Positions 43,926 through 56,050 of a DNA stretch of 64,000 nucleotides are shown piece by piece (position 1 is the first letter of the stretch; every line of letters starts with the position of its first letter). The notes beneath the pieces are model-generated. The model did not search any database and was not told the DNA's origin. It worked only from the letters and a program-made list of their open reading frames with translations. Both the position numbers and the translations under genes were made by a program. Source of the DNA: Turritopsis dohrnii (lineage: Eukaryota > Cnidaria > Hydrozoa > Anthoathecata > Oceaniidae); NCBI GenBank assembly GCA_027922465.2, contig BQMF02000025.1:902501-966500 (forward strand), written 5' to 3'.

Positions 43926-46900
43926 TTACGTCTGTCTCATAAAGGACTTCCAAATTTTGACTGACTTCTCCATACATTTAATTACTAAAGTGTTTTTAAC
44001 GCTGTCACTTAGTCCGCATTTCTTGAGCACTGTGTCGTTCATCTTGCACCATATCCCGCGGAGGGATAGGATCAGTGCACCATTAAAGACAATCCGGTTT
44101 GGATAAAGGGATGTTAAGTGTTCGTGGATCTCTTTTATGCTATAATATTTAGTCTTATACAGCCAAACGCTTCGGAGGCTATAGTTATCGTTCATATGTT
44201 TAAAACGCATGTTCTCGGTTACAATCGACACATCGATGATTAAGATTTCCGAGTTTGTAATTACCACGAGGTCGGGCTTTCGTTTGCCCACTGGTGTATT
44301 TATGACTGGCTCCCAGAGGACCCGGTGGCCTCTATCCGTGCATAGTTTAATAACGTATTCAGCAATCGCGTCGTGTCGCCGTATTCGATCGAAATGGGTT
44401 GCATGACAGTTTTGGATTACGTGGGATAGCGTTTCATTGTAGCGACCGCACTTTCTACATTTCTTCTCGACATCGCGTCCTCGGTTGCAGTTTTCTAATG
44501 TCGCGAGCTTTCCACAACGTAGTTTTACACATTCTATAAAAGAACGACCGTTATCAATGCTCGTTTTACCTGTGAGCCACAGTTGTCCTCCGTTATTATT
44601 TCGCACTTCGGCTAGTGCGCCACCGTCCATTGTCATTAGTAGTTCCGCTCTTACGTTGTCGCGGGGTTTTGTCTGTGCGTTGTTGGTAGTCGTTTCATTG
44701 GTCGCATGGCCGCTCATCATAAGGGGCCGTTCTTCGAAACCGTTGCGCCCGACCCCAATGGAGCCATTCATTTTTGCGCAAGCTCTTCTGGCCTTGATAC
44801 AAACCTCGGTTGCGGCTACTTCTTTGCAGAAAGCGTCATTGCTTTCGGCCATCTTCTCCAAGCGTCGTAAAATCATGTTTGGGGCAGTCTTACGAAACGA
44901 CTGCAACCCAAGACCTCCGTCGTTGATGGCGGCGTGAAAGAACGCGACAGGTGTGTCAACAGGCAGGCGTAGCAGCTCGCGAGTCGTGCATCTGGTGGCC
45001 TTGTCGAGGGCTTCCAGTAAACCTTGTGTGACGCGCCCAAGTACGATTTGGTGGTTGAGTTTCGGAATTATGTTGACCCAGAGCAGATGTAACTTTTGAT
45101 GAGGCTTCAGTGGAGATCGTAGCAGACGTTTGAGCATTTGCTCAAATCTTTCCTTGTTGGTTTAAAGCTTAGCAAGCGGATTAAAATTGACACCTAGATA
45201 TTTGAAGGTATCATTATATCCGGTGGAGGGGACGAACTCGTTGTTGATTTTATATGTCGGCGTCGTCACAGTTAACGGCTGCCTGTTCTTCACCGAGAAT
45301 GTCGTACGGAGAGAGAAGCATTTCTTCCCCCTGGCAGCAAAGAAGTTGGTGGTGTGATTTAATAACACCATCATGCCAGGTTTCGTCTCGCTAAGTAGGA
45401 TCACATCGTCTGCAAAAGCCATACAGTTGATTTTTGCGGCGCCAATCGTAACCCCGATCGTATCGGGTAACTCAGTTAATAGTTCATCTAATATAAGGTT
45501 GAAAATTATTGGGGATAGCGGATCGCCCTGCTTGACACCGCGACGCAGTTTAACTCCTTCAATTTTCCGCTGTCGACAAGAAATATCGGTCGTGGCGTCC
45601 GTGTATGCATCCAAGATGTAATTGATGAGATCAGCGTCGATGTTGTGTCGCTGTAACGCTCGTCTGATGGAGTAGATCGAGACGGTGTCGAACGCTTTCG
45701 CTAAGTCTATACCCACCAAAGACAAGGTCTTTTTCTCTTTTCTGTATATTCTGATCACCGCGTCTAGTGTTACGACATTCTCGCTGCATCCATCAACAGG
45801 GAGGAATGCTTTCTGTCTTACGTTGATCGTGGTCGCATTTACCAGTCGCTTTGCTAAAATACGATGTAACACTCGAACCAACATTGAGGAGACCGTAATA
45901 GGTCTCCAATTCGCGGCGTCTTCCAGGTTATCGTTTTTCTTTGGAATAAGGGTGGTATTATTCTTCTTAACGTGAGTAAACTGTACTTTACGAAATAGTT
46001 GCAGATTCATCAGAGTCAATATAACGTTTGGATCACCACGCTGAAATCCTGTAAAGATATCCCATCGGGGCCAGGGCTGGACTTTTTGGCCGTTCTCAGA
46101 GCATCAATCAACTCTTTCTTGGTTACTGGATAGTAACATCTTTCCGACTCTTTCGTTGTCTGTAACGGAGCATCGTCAGCGGGGCTGCTGCTCTCGTACA
46201 GACTCTGATAGGTGTTACGGATCGATTCCTCGGATGGTGTCGTCACAATCCAAATCGTTAATAATCACGTTGGTTAACTCTTTCTTATTCCACTTGAATA
46301 ACCTCTGGAATCTCGCATATCGTTTCAACTTGACTTTATTTCTATATCGACCGTAGTTCGTTTTGGTCGTCTTTCGTCTGTTCGTACACGTCGCTGACCG
46401 TTTTCTCGTCGCTAGACTATTACATACCGTAGTAATATCAATGTTCTTTGTTAAGACGCCATCTAGCATTGTGTTAAGGCTCGTTTCAAGAATGGAAGCT
46501 CTGAACAACGTTTCGGTTGAGAACGTATTCGGCGTATTGATTACAGGCAGTCGTTGAGGAGTCGGGGTTCGACATTGTGCTCGTTGTAATTTCAGCTCAG
46601 CAGGAGTTCTCGGTGTACCTGCGTTGCGTATTGGATTTCTTCTGACCGGAGTATCCGGGGTAGCTGGTACCGGAGTCGACGGGAGAACTCTCCCGAATGT
46701 TGCCGTATTATTAGACTCGCGTGTTGCCGTCAGTACTATTTTGAAGTTGGCATTCTTGTTTCTTGCACCTTTGATAGATTCGACAGATCTATCCGGTAGT
46801 AACCGTGCATGGGCTTGGTTTACGAATTTCGTGTCAGGAGGCAGGTTTACCTCATGTAGAGCCAAGACTTGCAGCTCTTCCGAAGTCCATTGCCGATGTT

Positions 46901-47099
46901 GGGTTGTTAGCCCCGCATAGGCCCAATTGTAAAGCTTTTTGTCACCTGGGATGGGTACTTTACGTGGACGGGTCATAAATGAGAATCTATAACCACCATC
47001 ACCTGGTCTGTAATGATGGTACCCCGTCGTACTGCATGGAGCTGTAGGCCGAGGCATTTTAGGAGAGGGATCGTGAATTTTGATGCTAAGCGTGGTCAT
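43926..47099 (-). pseudogene. R2 protein, nearly intact
   Basis: Myb-like region (RQWTSEELQVLALHEVNLPP, LLPDRSVESIKGARN) at 47099-46215; linker in a second frame (46246-46016); RT from 46019 (WRPITV, VGIDLAKAFD, LRRGVKQGDPLSP, MAFADDVILLSE); thumb, CCHC knuckle CRKCGRYNETLSHVIQNC and endonuclease KPDLVVITNSEILIIDVS down to 43926. Defects are two compensating frame changes around 46230 and 46030, and one stop after NPLAKL at 45160, where copy b has serine. About 20 extra residues after KMNG are encoded by the dispersed hairpin motif. Confidence 0.9.
44721..44759 (-). repeat. Dispersed ~38-bp hairpin motif, copy D, inside the R2 frame
   Basis: ggggccg, ttcttcgaaaccgttgcgcc, cgacccc: outer blocks pair with one mismatch. 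R2 copy b lacks the corresponding ~20 residues, so this is an in-frame insertion. Confidence 0.7.
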
Positions 47100-47215
47100 C
47101 CCGGGGGGTGTAACACTATCACGAAAATAACAACTCCCTTCGCTGGAAAAACATTAGTGGGAGGTTTCAGCGGGCTGCAACAGTAGCACCGTATCGATTA
47201 TGATTCACACTCCGT

Positions 47216-47392
47216 CTTGTCGTTAGCCTGTTAAAGCAAACAGTTACCAACTCTCAGGACGAGGACCCCGACAAGGCCGAAGGTTTAGGCTAGGATGAGT
47301 ATGTAAACAAGTTGCGGCCCTGATGAGAAGCCATCTGACGGACACGTGCCAGAGTGTCTAGGGATCTACAATATGTTCACAAACTCTCATTC

Positions 47393-47406
<14 letters not shown>
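47216..47406 (-). ncRNA. HDV-like ribozyme at the 5' end of R2 copy a
   Basis: In sense: P1 gactctc in 28S (47406-47400) pairs with gagagtt (47255-47249), opening with G-U; P2 cttgtcg (47275-47269) pairs with cgacaag (47222-47216); L3 tcctcgt; ggtaac; P4 tgtt/aaca (47242-47229); ggctaa core. Predicted cleavage is 13 nt upstream of R2 in 28S, a position known for some R2 ribozymes. Confidence 0.88.
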
Positions 47407-47436
<30 letters not shown>

Positions 47437-47673
47437 GTTGAATTTCTTCACTTTGACATTCAGAGCACTGGGCATAAATCACATTGCGTCAACACCGTTT
47501 CCAGCCATCGCAATGCTTTGTTTTAATTAAACAGTCGGATTCCCCTTGTCCGTACCAGTTCTAAGTTGATTGTTAATCGCCTGCCGAACTGCCCTTGCGG
47601 ACATAGCTGGGCCAATCCACGAACAGATCCTTCCAAGTCCGACCATAGCCCCGAGAGGCCACGGCCAGTCCAG
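47394..47673 (-). rRNA. 28S fragment upstream of the R2 site
   Basis: Complement of 28S from the R2 site to acggccagtccag; there it changes abruptly into TPR coding sequence. Confidence 0.95.
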
Positions 47674-50600
47674 CTTGCCTTGGTTTTCTAATAAAACAGC
47701 CATGTTCGTTTTAGTTGTTAAGGTTTTCGGGGGAATAGATCCGAGAAGGTCTTCTTCATTATCCTAGACATCTTTACATAACGGCATTGCTTCATTCAGC
47801 TTGCCCATATTTTCTAATAAAACAGCCATGTTCGTTTTACTGGTTAAGGTGTTCGGGTGAGCAGATCCAAGTAGGTTTTCTTGAATATCCAGGACATCTT
47901 TATATATCGACATTGCTTCATTCAGATTGCCCTGTTTTATTAATACATTAGCCATGCTCATTTCAGTAATTAAAGTGTTCGGGTGAGCAGATCCGAGAAG
48001 GTCTTCTTGAATATCCAAGACGTCTTTATATATCGACATTGCTTCATTCAGCTTTCCTTGGTTTTCTAATACATCAGCCATTTTCGTTTGAGTGGCTATC
48101 CAGCAGGCACAAAGATGTCGTAAAGACGTCTAAGTGACGTCTTTTCAAGACGTCCGTAAGACGTCACAAAATGGTCGCGATGTGGGAATCTCAAAAGACG
48201 TCCCAATCACATGTTCACTGAGACGTCTCGATGACATCTCAATGACATCGTTACAACGTCGCAAGATTATGAAATTTACTCTTTCAAAAACTGTAATAGG
48301 CTACAGGCGGACACGAACCTGGAACCTCTGGCGTGCCAGCCTAACTCGCAACCGTTATGCCAAGGCTGGTTGTTGTCAAAACGTTTAAAAACATTACCAA
48401 TAAATCATTCTATACAAACTGATTGCTTTTGAAAGTTTATAATTGTTTTGAAGATCGTTTTTTAATCCGTATAAAGACGTCCCAAAACCGCCATAAAGGA
48501 TCCCAATAGTGACGTCTCTTTTCAGACATCTCAACGACGTCGCAAAATGATTTTAAGTTTATAAATGTTTCAAAGGTCGTTATTCAATCCGTATAAAGAC
48601 GTCCCAAAAACGTCGTAAAAGGATCTCGATTGTGACGTCCCGTTTCAGACGTCCCTACGACGTCGCAAAATGATCTGGAAAGCAAACGACCATTTTACGA
48701 TTAAAATGAGACGTCTCAAAGACGTCTTGTGCCCACTGGGTAAGGTGTTTGGGTGAGCAAATCGGAGAAGGTCTCGTTGAATGTCCAGGACATCTTTATA
48801 TATTGACATTGCTTCATTCAGATTGCCTTGGTTCTCTAATACAACAGCCATGTTCGTTTTAGTAGTTAAAGTGTTCGGGTGAGTAGATCCGAGAAAGTCT
48901 TCTTCAATATCCAGGACATCTTTATGTATCGACATTCCTTCATTCAGCTTGCCTTGGTTTTCTAATACATACATACATTGCTTCATTGAGATTCCCTTTA
49001 GTTTTCAATATTTTAGCTATATTCAATTTTGTTTCTCAAATTTCTGGATGGTGGCATCCGAAAACCTTTGTTTGTGTTCTATAAACGTCTGCAAAGCACA
49101 ATTTAGCTTCTACATATAAGCCATGATATTGTTGCGTTATTGCTAGTTTTTCTTTGGCTTCAATTGCTATTGGGTGTGATTTCGTTTGAAATATGGTCAT
49201 TTGTTGGTTCATTGCATTCAGAATTGTTAATGCTTCTGATAGATTTCCTGTTAATCGTAATATTTTTGCATGTTCGACTTTAATGTGTGTAGCCACTGGA
49301 TTTTCATCGCCATACCTGGTTAATGTACTTTTGTATAATCTTTGAATTTCTTTTAATGCTAGTTAAGCATTAAATTTCTTTTAATGCTAGTTTGTAGTTA
49401 CCTTGGCTAATATAAACTGTTATGAGGCAAAGTTGTATCTCCCTCGTATTGCTCTGTATGTTCATAGATTCTAACATCGGATCTAGTTCCTTCATTTTGC
49501 ACCAGTACACAATATCTGGCGAACTTTTAAAATTTTGACTTTTAATCGAAGGGAACTGGATAGATCAGGGCAATCAGAAATAGGATTGTTAATGATATCA
49601 TGGAGTCTAGAAAGGTTTCGAAGGCTATCCAACAAAGAGTTACCATATAAATTCAATATCTTTGCTTGGATATCTATTTCAATTATGTTCGTATCAGTTT
49701 CATTGATAAGCTTTCCCAGGATTTGTTGAGAGTCCTTGTAATTCCCATTTTTGTGGAAAGATTTGGCTATCTAGTGGTCCAAATAAACCAACTGTTTATC
49801 TGAGAATGATACGTTTCTTCTAAATTCACGCAATAGATCAACTGCCCTTCTGAACTGTCCACGGTTGAATAGCGCCAACACTGAATCTTTCATTAAATCA
49901 AACATTTCATGGTCGGTTTTTATCGCAATAGTATTTGTCATGAAACACCGGTAAATATGATTTAACCAGAAATCTCCGAAGTTAAAGTTCTTTCTGTTTT
50001 CATGTTCTTTTACGAACTGTTGGCAAATGTTTAAATACATCTCTTGTTGCTCTTTCTTTCTCTTCTGCTGGCATTGAGTTCAATCTTATCATTTGTAGCA
50101 ATGAGTGAATTGATATTAAATCGTCTTCGTCAATTTGAATTAATGAATATGAAGCCAAATTGGATATTGTGTCTAGTAATGATTTTGTTCCAACGTCAGT
50201 TAACTTTTTGAGAAAAGCCACATGGATTGATTTACCGTCTATTAGCGCCATCATGGTCATTATGCGAGTAGCCGTTGCGTCCGCTCTTATTTCATTAAAA
50301 GCCATCATAGATGATGTATTTACGGATTTATTTGTGTTGATGTCATAGTATGAGCTCTCTTTCAACATTTCGTTGCAATACTCGTTGAAGAGATGGAGGT
50401 ACTCATCTGCAGATATCTTTTTGTTCTTGATATAGGATAGCGATATTTGGATGGCAAACATCTGGTGAGTTCAGCTAACTTGTCAAGGGATTCTAGTTCT
50501 TCTTTTTTAAGTTCACACTGCAAGATTTGCAGAGTGGCATCTTTGGTTAGAGGAAGTAGATTTAGCAATTCGAAATTATTCCCCCTGTTTATGAACTGGC

Positions 50601-51242
50601 TCGTTATCAGCACATCGCCATAATAATCTTTTGTTTGAGGAAGAAAGTTTTGTATTTCCGCCAAGTTATTTGCATTGTCAAAGATTATTAGGTGTTTCTT
50701 GTCAGACAGGAATTGATAAACGCGTTTGACAGTGATTTTCAAGTCAATGGTAATGCCGTTTGCGTCCACACACGACAGGCCAATGTCTTGGGCGATGTCG
50801 AAAAAACATTTCTCCAGCGTGTTTTCATTTTCAGCATTCACAAAAATAAGGTTTCCTTTGTAATAAACTTTATACTGTTCACAGTAAACACGAGCCAACT
50901 CCGATTTTCGGACTCCAGAAAGTTCAACAACTACCACCTTATTACTGTTGGTAAATTTCTGATGAATCTAAACTCTATCTTTATTTGATCATTATAAATT
51001 GGTCTGTTAAGAATTCGGTTGAGATCATTCTTGTTGCATCCCAACCCAAGCAGACTGCTGGAAAATCTTTTTATATTATCATCCATCTCTAAGCCACGGT
51101 GGCCTTGCTCGTTTCGTAGCTCTCTAAGCTGGCCGATTAAATTTTCGTGATGCTTCGTGAGATTGCAGCAATTGCGAAAAATAAAGATTATCAATGTGAC
51201 ATCCAACTTTGAAGAATCCGTCTCCTTAATTGTTGGAAACAA
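47674..51242 (-). pseudogene. HEPN/NB-ARC/TPR (NLR-like) gene, broken and truncated
   Basis: Read from the right: a DZIP3-type HEPN segment (51242-50931, LRELRNEQGHRGLEM); NB-ARC with P-loop SGVRKSELARVYCEQY (usual GVGKS changed to GVRKS), Walker B HLIIFDNANNL and DVLITSQ; a helical region in another frame from 50461; then degenerate and finally regular 42-residue kinesin-light-chain-type TPRs (LNEAMSIYKDVLDIQEDLLGS). Such proteins are candidate innate immune sensors in cnidarians. Frame changes near 50940, 50460 and 50040-49300, a MITE in the TPRs and loss of the C-terminus into 28S make this a pseudogene. Confidence 0.8.
48101..48738. mobile_element. GACGTC-rich MITE, copy 2, inside the TPR gene
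   Basis: Matches 1197-1835 along its length, with cagcaggcacaaagatg and cttgtgcccactg ends. The tRNA-like segment is at 48305-48368. It splits two TPR units. Confidence 0.85.
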
Positions 51243-52441
51243 TTGGTTCCATTGGTTGGTGCCAATTATTTTCTTTTACCAGAGATCCTTGAATTTTGCT
51301 CGGAAGCCATCCAAAAAGAGATAGAACTGTTTTTTATCTCTTGGCACTGCATACGTAGTATGCAATAGTTCGACCAGAGTTTTTAAACTGTAATATTTTA
51401 GCAACTCCAATCGTATGTGCTATTTCCTCTGCTCTTCTGCGAAACAGTTTTTTGTCTAAAGAAAATATACTGAAAACTTAAAACGATTAACTAAAAAAAC
51501 AGATTTGATGCCTATCACATGTTACATTTCAGGAGATTAAGGACATAAAAAACTGCCTAAACTATAAGAAGGATGGAGGGGGCTTAAGTTATAAAAAGTA
51601 CTAATAAAATATTTTATTGCCTTTTATCATCCTACTGCAGAGTAATAAGTAAATGACATTCGGTAATAAAATATCTAGTTAAGAAATGGAATAGAAATAG
51701 AATAACAAAGCATTAACACGTCGTTTAAAGACAAATTTCCGAAAGATCTATTCCAAAAACAAAACCAAAAGGTACTTTAATAAAAAAAGTGCTTTTGAAG
51801 AAATGTTCGTGGTTATTATTACTAGAGTCACAAAAATTTAATCCTGCATTCATTTCGCAAAGATCCAAAATGTTCAAAATATCCGAAAGCACGAGCACAA
51901 GGACAAATTAAAGATATTGAAAGTCCAATGTGATCATGACAAAACTGCTGTCTTAAGTCCACACTACATCCTCATATCAACTTGAACTTATGTAATCAAA
52001 TCTGCCCAGCGTAGAATTGGGGCTACTGCTACCATTTTTGTGTCGCCCACCTCTTGCTTCAATTCATCCCATTTGCTTTATTATAAGACACTTTACTCCC
52101 TTTTAAATAAGGTAATCAACATTTTTCAGCTTTCAGTTTATCATGTATATATTGTATATATTGCAAATCATACATTTGAACGAATTCCAAAGCTATTACT
52201 CATTAAAAAAACCCGGAAAAAACGAAAGAAACGAAAAAGAAATCAGATCATGAAATTTATATTTTTAAATAACATTTGTCTAAGTACAAACAAAGCAATA
52301 CCATTGGAATAGGGATTCCAATCAAAATCTAATCAAAAAATGGAAGTAGGTTTAACTTTCTTTAATTGTCAACAATAGGCTTTTTGTTTCAAATGGTACA
52401 GTATTTTTAGAGGGACGAAAAGATCGTTTAGATTTTCTCTC
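51243..52441. other. Intergenic DNA, no gene seen
   Basis: AT-rich. Sequence just right of 51243 may belong to the NB-ARC gene's first exon, but no frame is convincing. Confidence 0.45.
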
Positions 52442-52699
52442 TTAAAGATAAGAAGTTTTATACGTAGATACAAAGTTACAGTGTGCTGGTGTCATCAGTG
52501 CCAACAATAGAACAATAATGAATTCTAGCAACGAGTAGCCGACAAGCGTCAAAATAACAAACAAACAAATTACATTTTCCTTGCTAGAGATTCCCTGACT
52601 GAAAACTAATGCCTTTAATTTCTCACAGCCTGTATAACAGTTCATTAGCTTTAACGACTCTATTAAACTTGAAACATATCCTTGTACAGTGTGTTTCAT
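52442..52699 (-). CDS. Possible REEP-like first exon
   Basis: 85 residues starting MKHTVQGYVSSLIESL, then a cysteine pair and two adjacent hydrophobic segments (ENVICLFVILTLVGYSLL and EFIIVLLLALMTPAH). The arrangement resembles the N-terminus of REEP5/Yop1 ER-shaping proteins, where PAY follows the second segment. It is short, and further exons are not seen. A chance frame is possible. Confidence 0.3.
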   Translation of the reverse strand: MKHTVQGYVSSLIESLKLMNCYTGCEKLKALVFSQGISSKENVICLFVILTLVGYSLLEFIIVLLLALMTPAHCNFVSTYKTSYL

Positions 52700-52870
52700 A
52701 ATGTTGGAAACGGAAATTTTAAAGCTGTTTTTTTAAATGAATGTACCAAATGGTCGATTAAGATGAGAATAAAAATTTGTATGAATTTAGCGCTTTGAAA
52801 CAATAAGCACGTAATTAAACTACGTGTTAACTGTATGAATAGGATTTAAATCTTATTGGATTTCTGCGTA

Positions 52871-53338
52871 AAGCGCTATTTCCACGACCACATTTGATCG
52901 AAATTTTTCGAGCGAAAATTTTAGAGGAGAACAATTTCTGCTAGAAATGTTTCGATAATAGAACTCCACATAAAAAATTGAACTTAATTAGCTGGTTTTC
53001 ATATTCAATAGGAGATTAAAGATACAGAAGTTACTTCGAAAGCAACCACAAGTAGAAACCGTCTGCTAAAATTCTTTTTTCTGAATTGTTCGGCAGGATT
53101 GCTATTCAATAGTTCAATTTAATACACAAATTGTCAACACATTTTTCACGATCTTGATTGGACGAATATTTTTTCGCAAAGCGATTTTGATAGAGAGTTG
53201 AAATTATTTTAACTCACATTCGCGCAGTAGAGAAAATAAAATTTTTCGCTCGAAAAGCAGAAAATATTTAATGCGCATGCTCAATTTTTTTTCTCCGTTG
53301 AAATATGTCGATCAAAAGTGGTCGTGGAAATAGCGCTT
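52871..53338. mobile_element. 468-bp MITE
   Basis: Ends aagcgctatttccacgacca and its complement, extending about 28 bp. No coding capacity. Confidence 0.8.
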
Positions 53339-54911
53339 AAGCAAGAAATACTTTACGATCGTCCGTGTTTTTCTGATTTTTTTTTTTTTTTTCATCTTGT
53401 CCAAACCGGCACATATTTGTTTTTCGAATTTCATTGGTGCATACAAAAGCCGTCTTAATGTTCATTGGTGCATAAACCGCCACTATTTCGCAAGGGTGCT
53501 AATTAACTTTAATAGCGACAGTTTATTGGCATGATTTCCGCCATGTGATCATCCGGGTATTTTTCGACTTTACGTTTGCACGCCGTTTGCATAATGGCAG
53601 AAGAAACCGAAGAAACCCACATGGACTTCCACATTGATTGATCAATACTGAATAGATTTAAAAGAAGATTTACACTTTCAAAACCAAAAGTAAAGGGTAG
53701 AAATTTATAATTATCTTACAATGATTCCACTGCGTTCATTCCGTTCTAAAAACAAGTTCTCAAAGTTTTGTAAAAACAGTGTGTGCAACTTTTATTTTTT
53801 GGAAAATGTCTGAGATTCTTTTAAGCCTTTCTAGATACAAAATACCGTTTGTTTCATGTGTGGGCTGTAGTGCTTTTTAAGCTCTGGATACATACAGCTC
53901 AGCTCAGTTTCCTCTTCAGCTCCAACAACATACAAGGAATGTCTTGTTTACCCTCTGCCTGTGCATCTCATTTTATGTTTGTTGTTTCTCTAGCTATTTC
54001 AGCTTATATACGTGTATAGTTCTTGGCTGTATCATCAATGTCCTGAGTTAGGAATGGGGACTTACTGTTTACGATAGCAAATTGAAACTTACCTTGATTG
54101 TCTGTAAATTCTAAACATTGGACATCTTTTAATGCAAATTTCTGTTTTCAGATAGTTTAGGTCATATTTTCATAATGCTAATCTTTATTTACTTCTTGTT
54201 TTTGGGAAGTCCTTTCATAATTAGGAAGATTGACCGTACATACGTAATCACAGTGATATCTGAAAGCACATAAATTTGATGTTATTTTGTTCATTAAGTT
54301 TATTAGGAGTTAATGCATAAGTTCCAAGTCTCCCGCTATGGGCGGGAGACTCCAGCTATTTGACTAGTCCTTTCGATCTCCCGCTGAGAGTAGAGACCTC
54401 CCGCTTCAGAACATTTTACATAATATACATGGCGCGAAATCAGTAACGTCCATTCGCAACCTCGATCCCAGCGCTTCTTGGCTTTTCTTTCCTATCGTTT
54501 AGCGCTATTACAGTATTAAAAAAGGCAAAAAGCGCTGTGATCGAGGTTGGTTTATTTAAAGAAGACAAACAGTGCTTGCAACATGTTTCATAAGAAAAGA
54601 GAAGTGCTATGCTGGGGACAAGTTCGGAAGATATATAGACATAGGTTTCGTGATTTTTTCGCATGACAACAAAAAGATGGTAGCTCTCAAAAGCCATTTT
54701 CCAGCGATCTAGAAGTGCTAATTCTTAAAGTTTTTCCCTCGGCGCCAACCATGGTGGCGTCTCACGGAGATACTATTTTTATCTTGCTAGTACCGTCAAT
54801 CGTCCTAACTTCAGACATAAAAAAAACATGTCCGCAAAATACAAAACACATCAGTAAAAGTCCATACTGCACTGTCAATTAAACTAAATCTAAAACTTGT
54901 CATAACTGAAC
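53339..54911. other. Intergenic DNA with dispersed repeats
   Basis: A T-run near 53380, a gcgggagactcc / tctcccgc foldback at 54330-54385 and a dispersed-repeat-like block around 54430-54560. No gene supported. Confidence 0.45.
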
Positions 54912-55540
54912 TTAGGACAGCTTTATACAGCCGCATAATCTACGTGTCGAATTAAATTACTTTTATTCGGGTAAAATTCGACAGTCACTTTATACAGGTT
55001 TTATTGCTGCATATCAAATAGACCTTTCCCGAGTTTATTTTTTACCACACTCCGCCTCGTTTTCAATTGCGTTACTATGACAATCGAATCTCTTGTGCTC
55101 AATCATTAACACTATCACAATTATTACACTTATTGCACATTACTGAAATGAGTCCCGTGACATTTCGTTACCATATTAACCATTGCGAAAACGAGGCGGA
55201 GTGTGCTAAAAAATAAACTCGGGAAAGGTCTATTCGATGTGGCTTTAGACAGCCGCATAAGTGTCGAATGAATTTATCATCGTGTGTTTCTTACACGTTG
55301 TCACTACTTTCGTGCACATTTTTCACGAAGTTTAACAAAGCTGTTATTAAATTCGATGATTATGCGGCCGTATAAAGTGATGCCGAAATTATGTCGAAGA
55401 TATTCGACAAACTCTGCTGAACTTAATTCATTATGTCGCACTTAATTATTTTTTTACTTTATACAGTCGAATTTTCGTCGCATTTAATAAAGAGTTTAAT
55501 TCGACGCGGCGATTATGCTGCTGTATAAAGCTGTCCTTAA
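54912..55540. mobile_element. MITE with another MITE nested inside
   Basis: Ends ttaggacagctttatacagc and its complement, with subterminal tatacagccgcataa repeats. The 210-bp TA-flanked MITE at 55021-55230 has inserted in its left part, giving a clear age order. Confidence 0.85.
55021..55230. mobile_element. 210-bp TA-flanked MITE, copy 2
   Basis: Same length and sequence family as 4134-4343, inverted, with intact gacctttcccgag ends and TA duplication. Confidence 0.88.
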
Positions 55541-55979
55541 CAAAAATGAAACACTTAAATTAGTTGACTGTACCATTGAGACGAACGTGATTTATAATTA
55601 CCACGCGTTTAAAGGCGATTATCCACTATGGATAATTGTCCACGAACCGGACCGGATCGTTAGAATGTCTAAAAAGTGCATTTTACTTTAAGTAATGGAA
55701 TTTTAGAAGACATCAATGAAAGTCCTGGGAATGAAGTGATATTAGAAAGCTTAATCGCATAAAGTTGAAATCAAACCAAACAACATTATCGCAAAAGGCA
55801 GTCAAGGCGATCCATAGGAATGCATCAACCTTTGAAAATGTATCGAACTATTTTAATCTTTCAGTACAGAATACGGAAAGACCGTCCTAAACTTAACTGA
55901 AACCAATGTGCAGCCTAGATATATATTATTTAATGATATCCGCACTCAGTGTACCTCTCCAATTGCAGCACAAAGTTAT

Positions 55980-56050
55980 CTGATCGAGTGTTACTCGAAC
56001 CCACGACCTTTCGCTTGCCGGGCGATTGCTTTAACCACTAAGCTAAACTA
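55980..56050 (-). repeat. tRNA-derived (SINE-like) sequence
   Basis: The minus strand has ttagcttagtggttaaagc (A box) and gtgggttcgagtaac (B box) with an anticodon-like ggc loop but C instead of U before it. Another partial tRNA-like 5' part follows on the plus strand (ttgcttagtggttagagcg). A SINE is more likely than a tRNA gene. Confidence 0.6.

Larger units (their letters stand above)
43859..47393 (-). mobile_element. R2 retrotransposon (copy a) exactly at the R2 site
   Basis: Full-length 3.5 kb. The left flank ends ggcatttggcta and the right resumes ccttaagagagtc, which is the canonical R2 cleavage point with no loss. The 3' UTR is only about 70 bases with a ggagg/cctcc hairpin at 43898-43911. 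The leader holds an HDV-like ribozyme. The protein has a Myb-like N-terminus, RT and endonuclease with a few defects. Confidence 0.95.

Noticed and set aside
54440..54697. 85-residue minus-strand frame
   Set aside because: Matches the style of a dispersed repeat and has no start or domain support.
55980..56050. Functional tRNA gene
   Set aside because: C replaces the invariant U before the anticodon, and acceptor pairing is poor; SINE-like.
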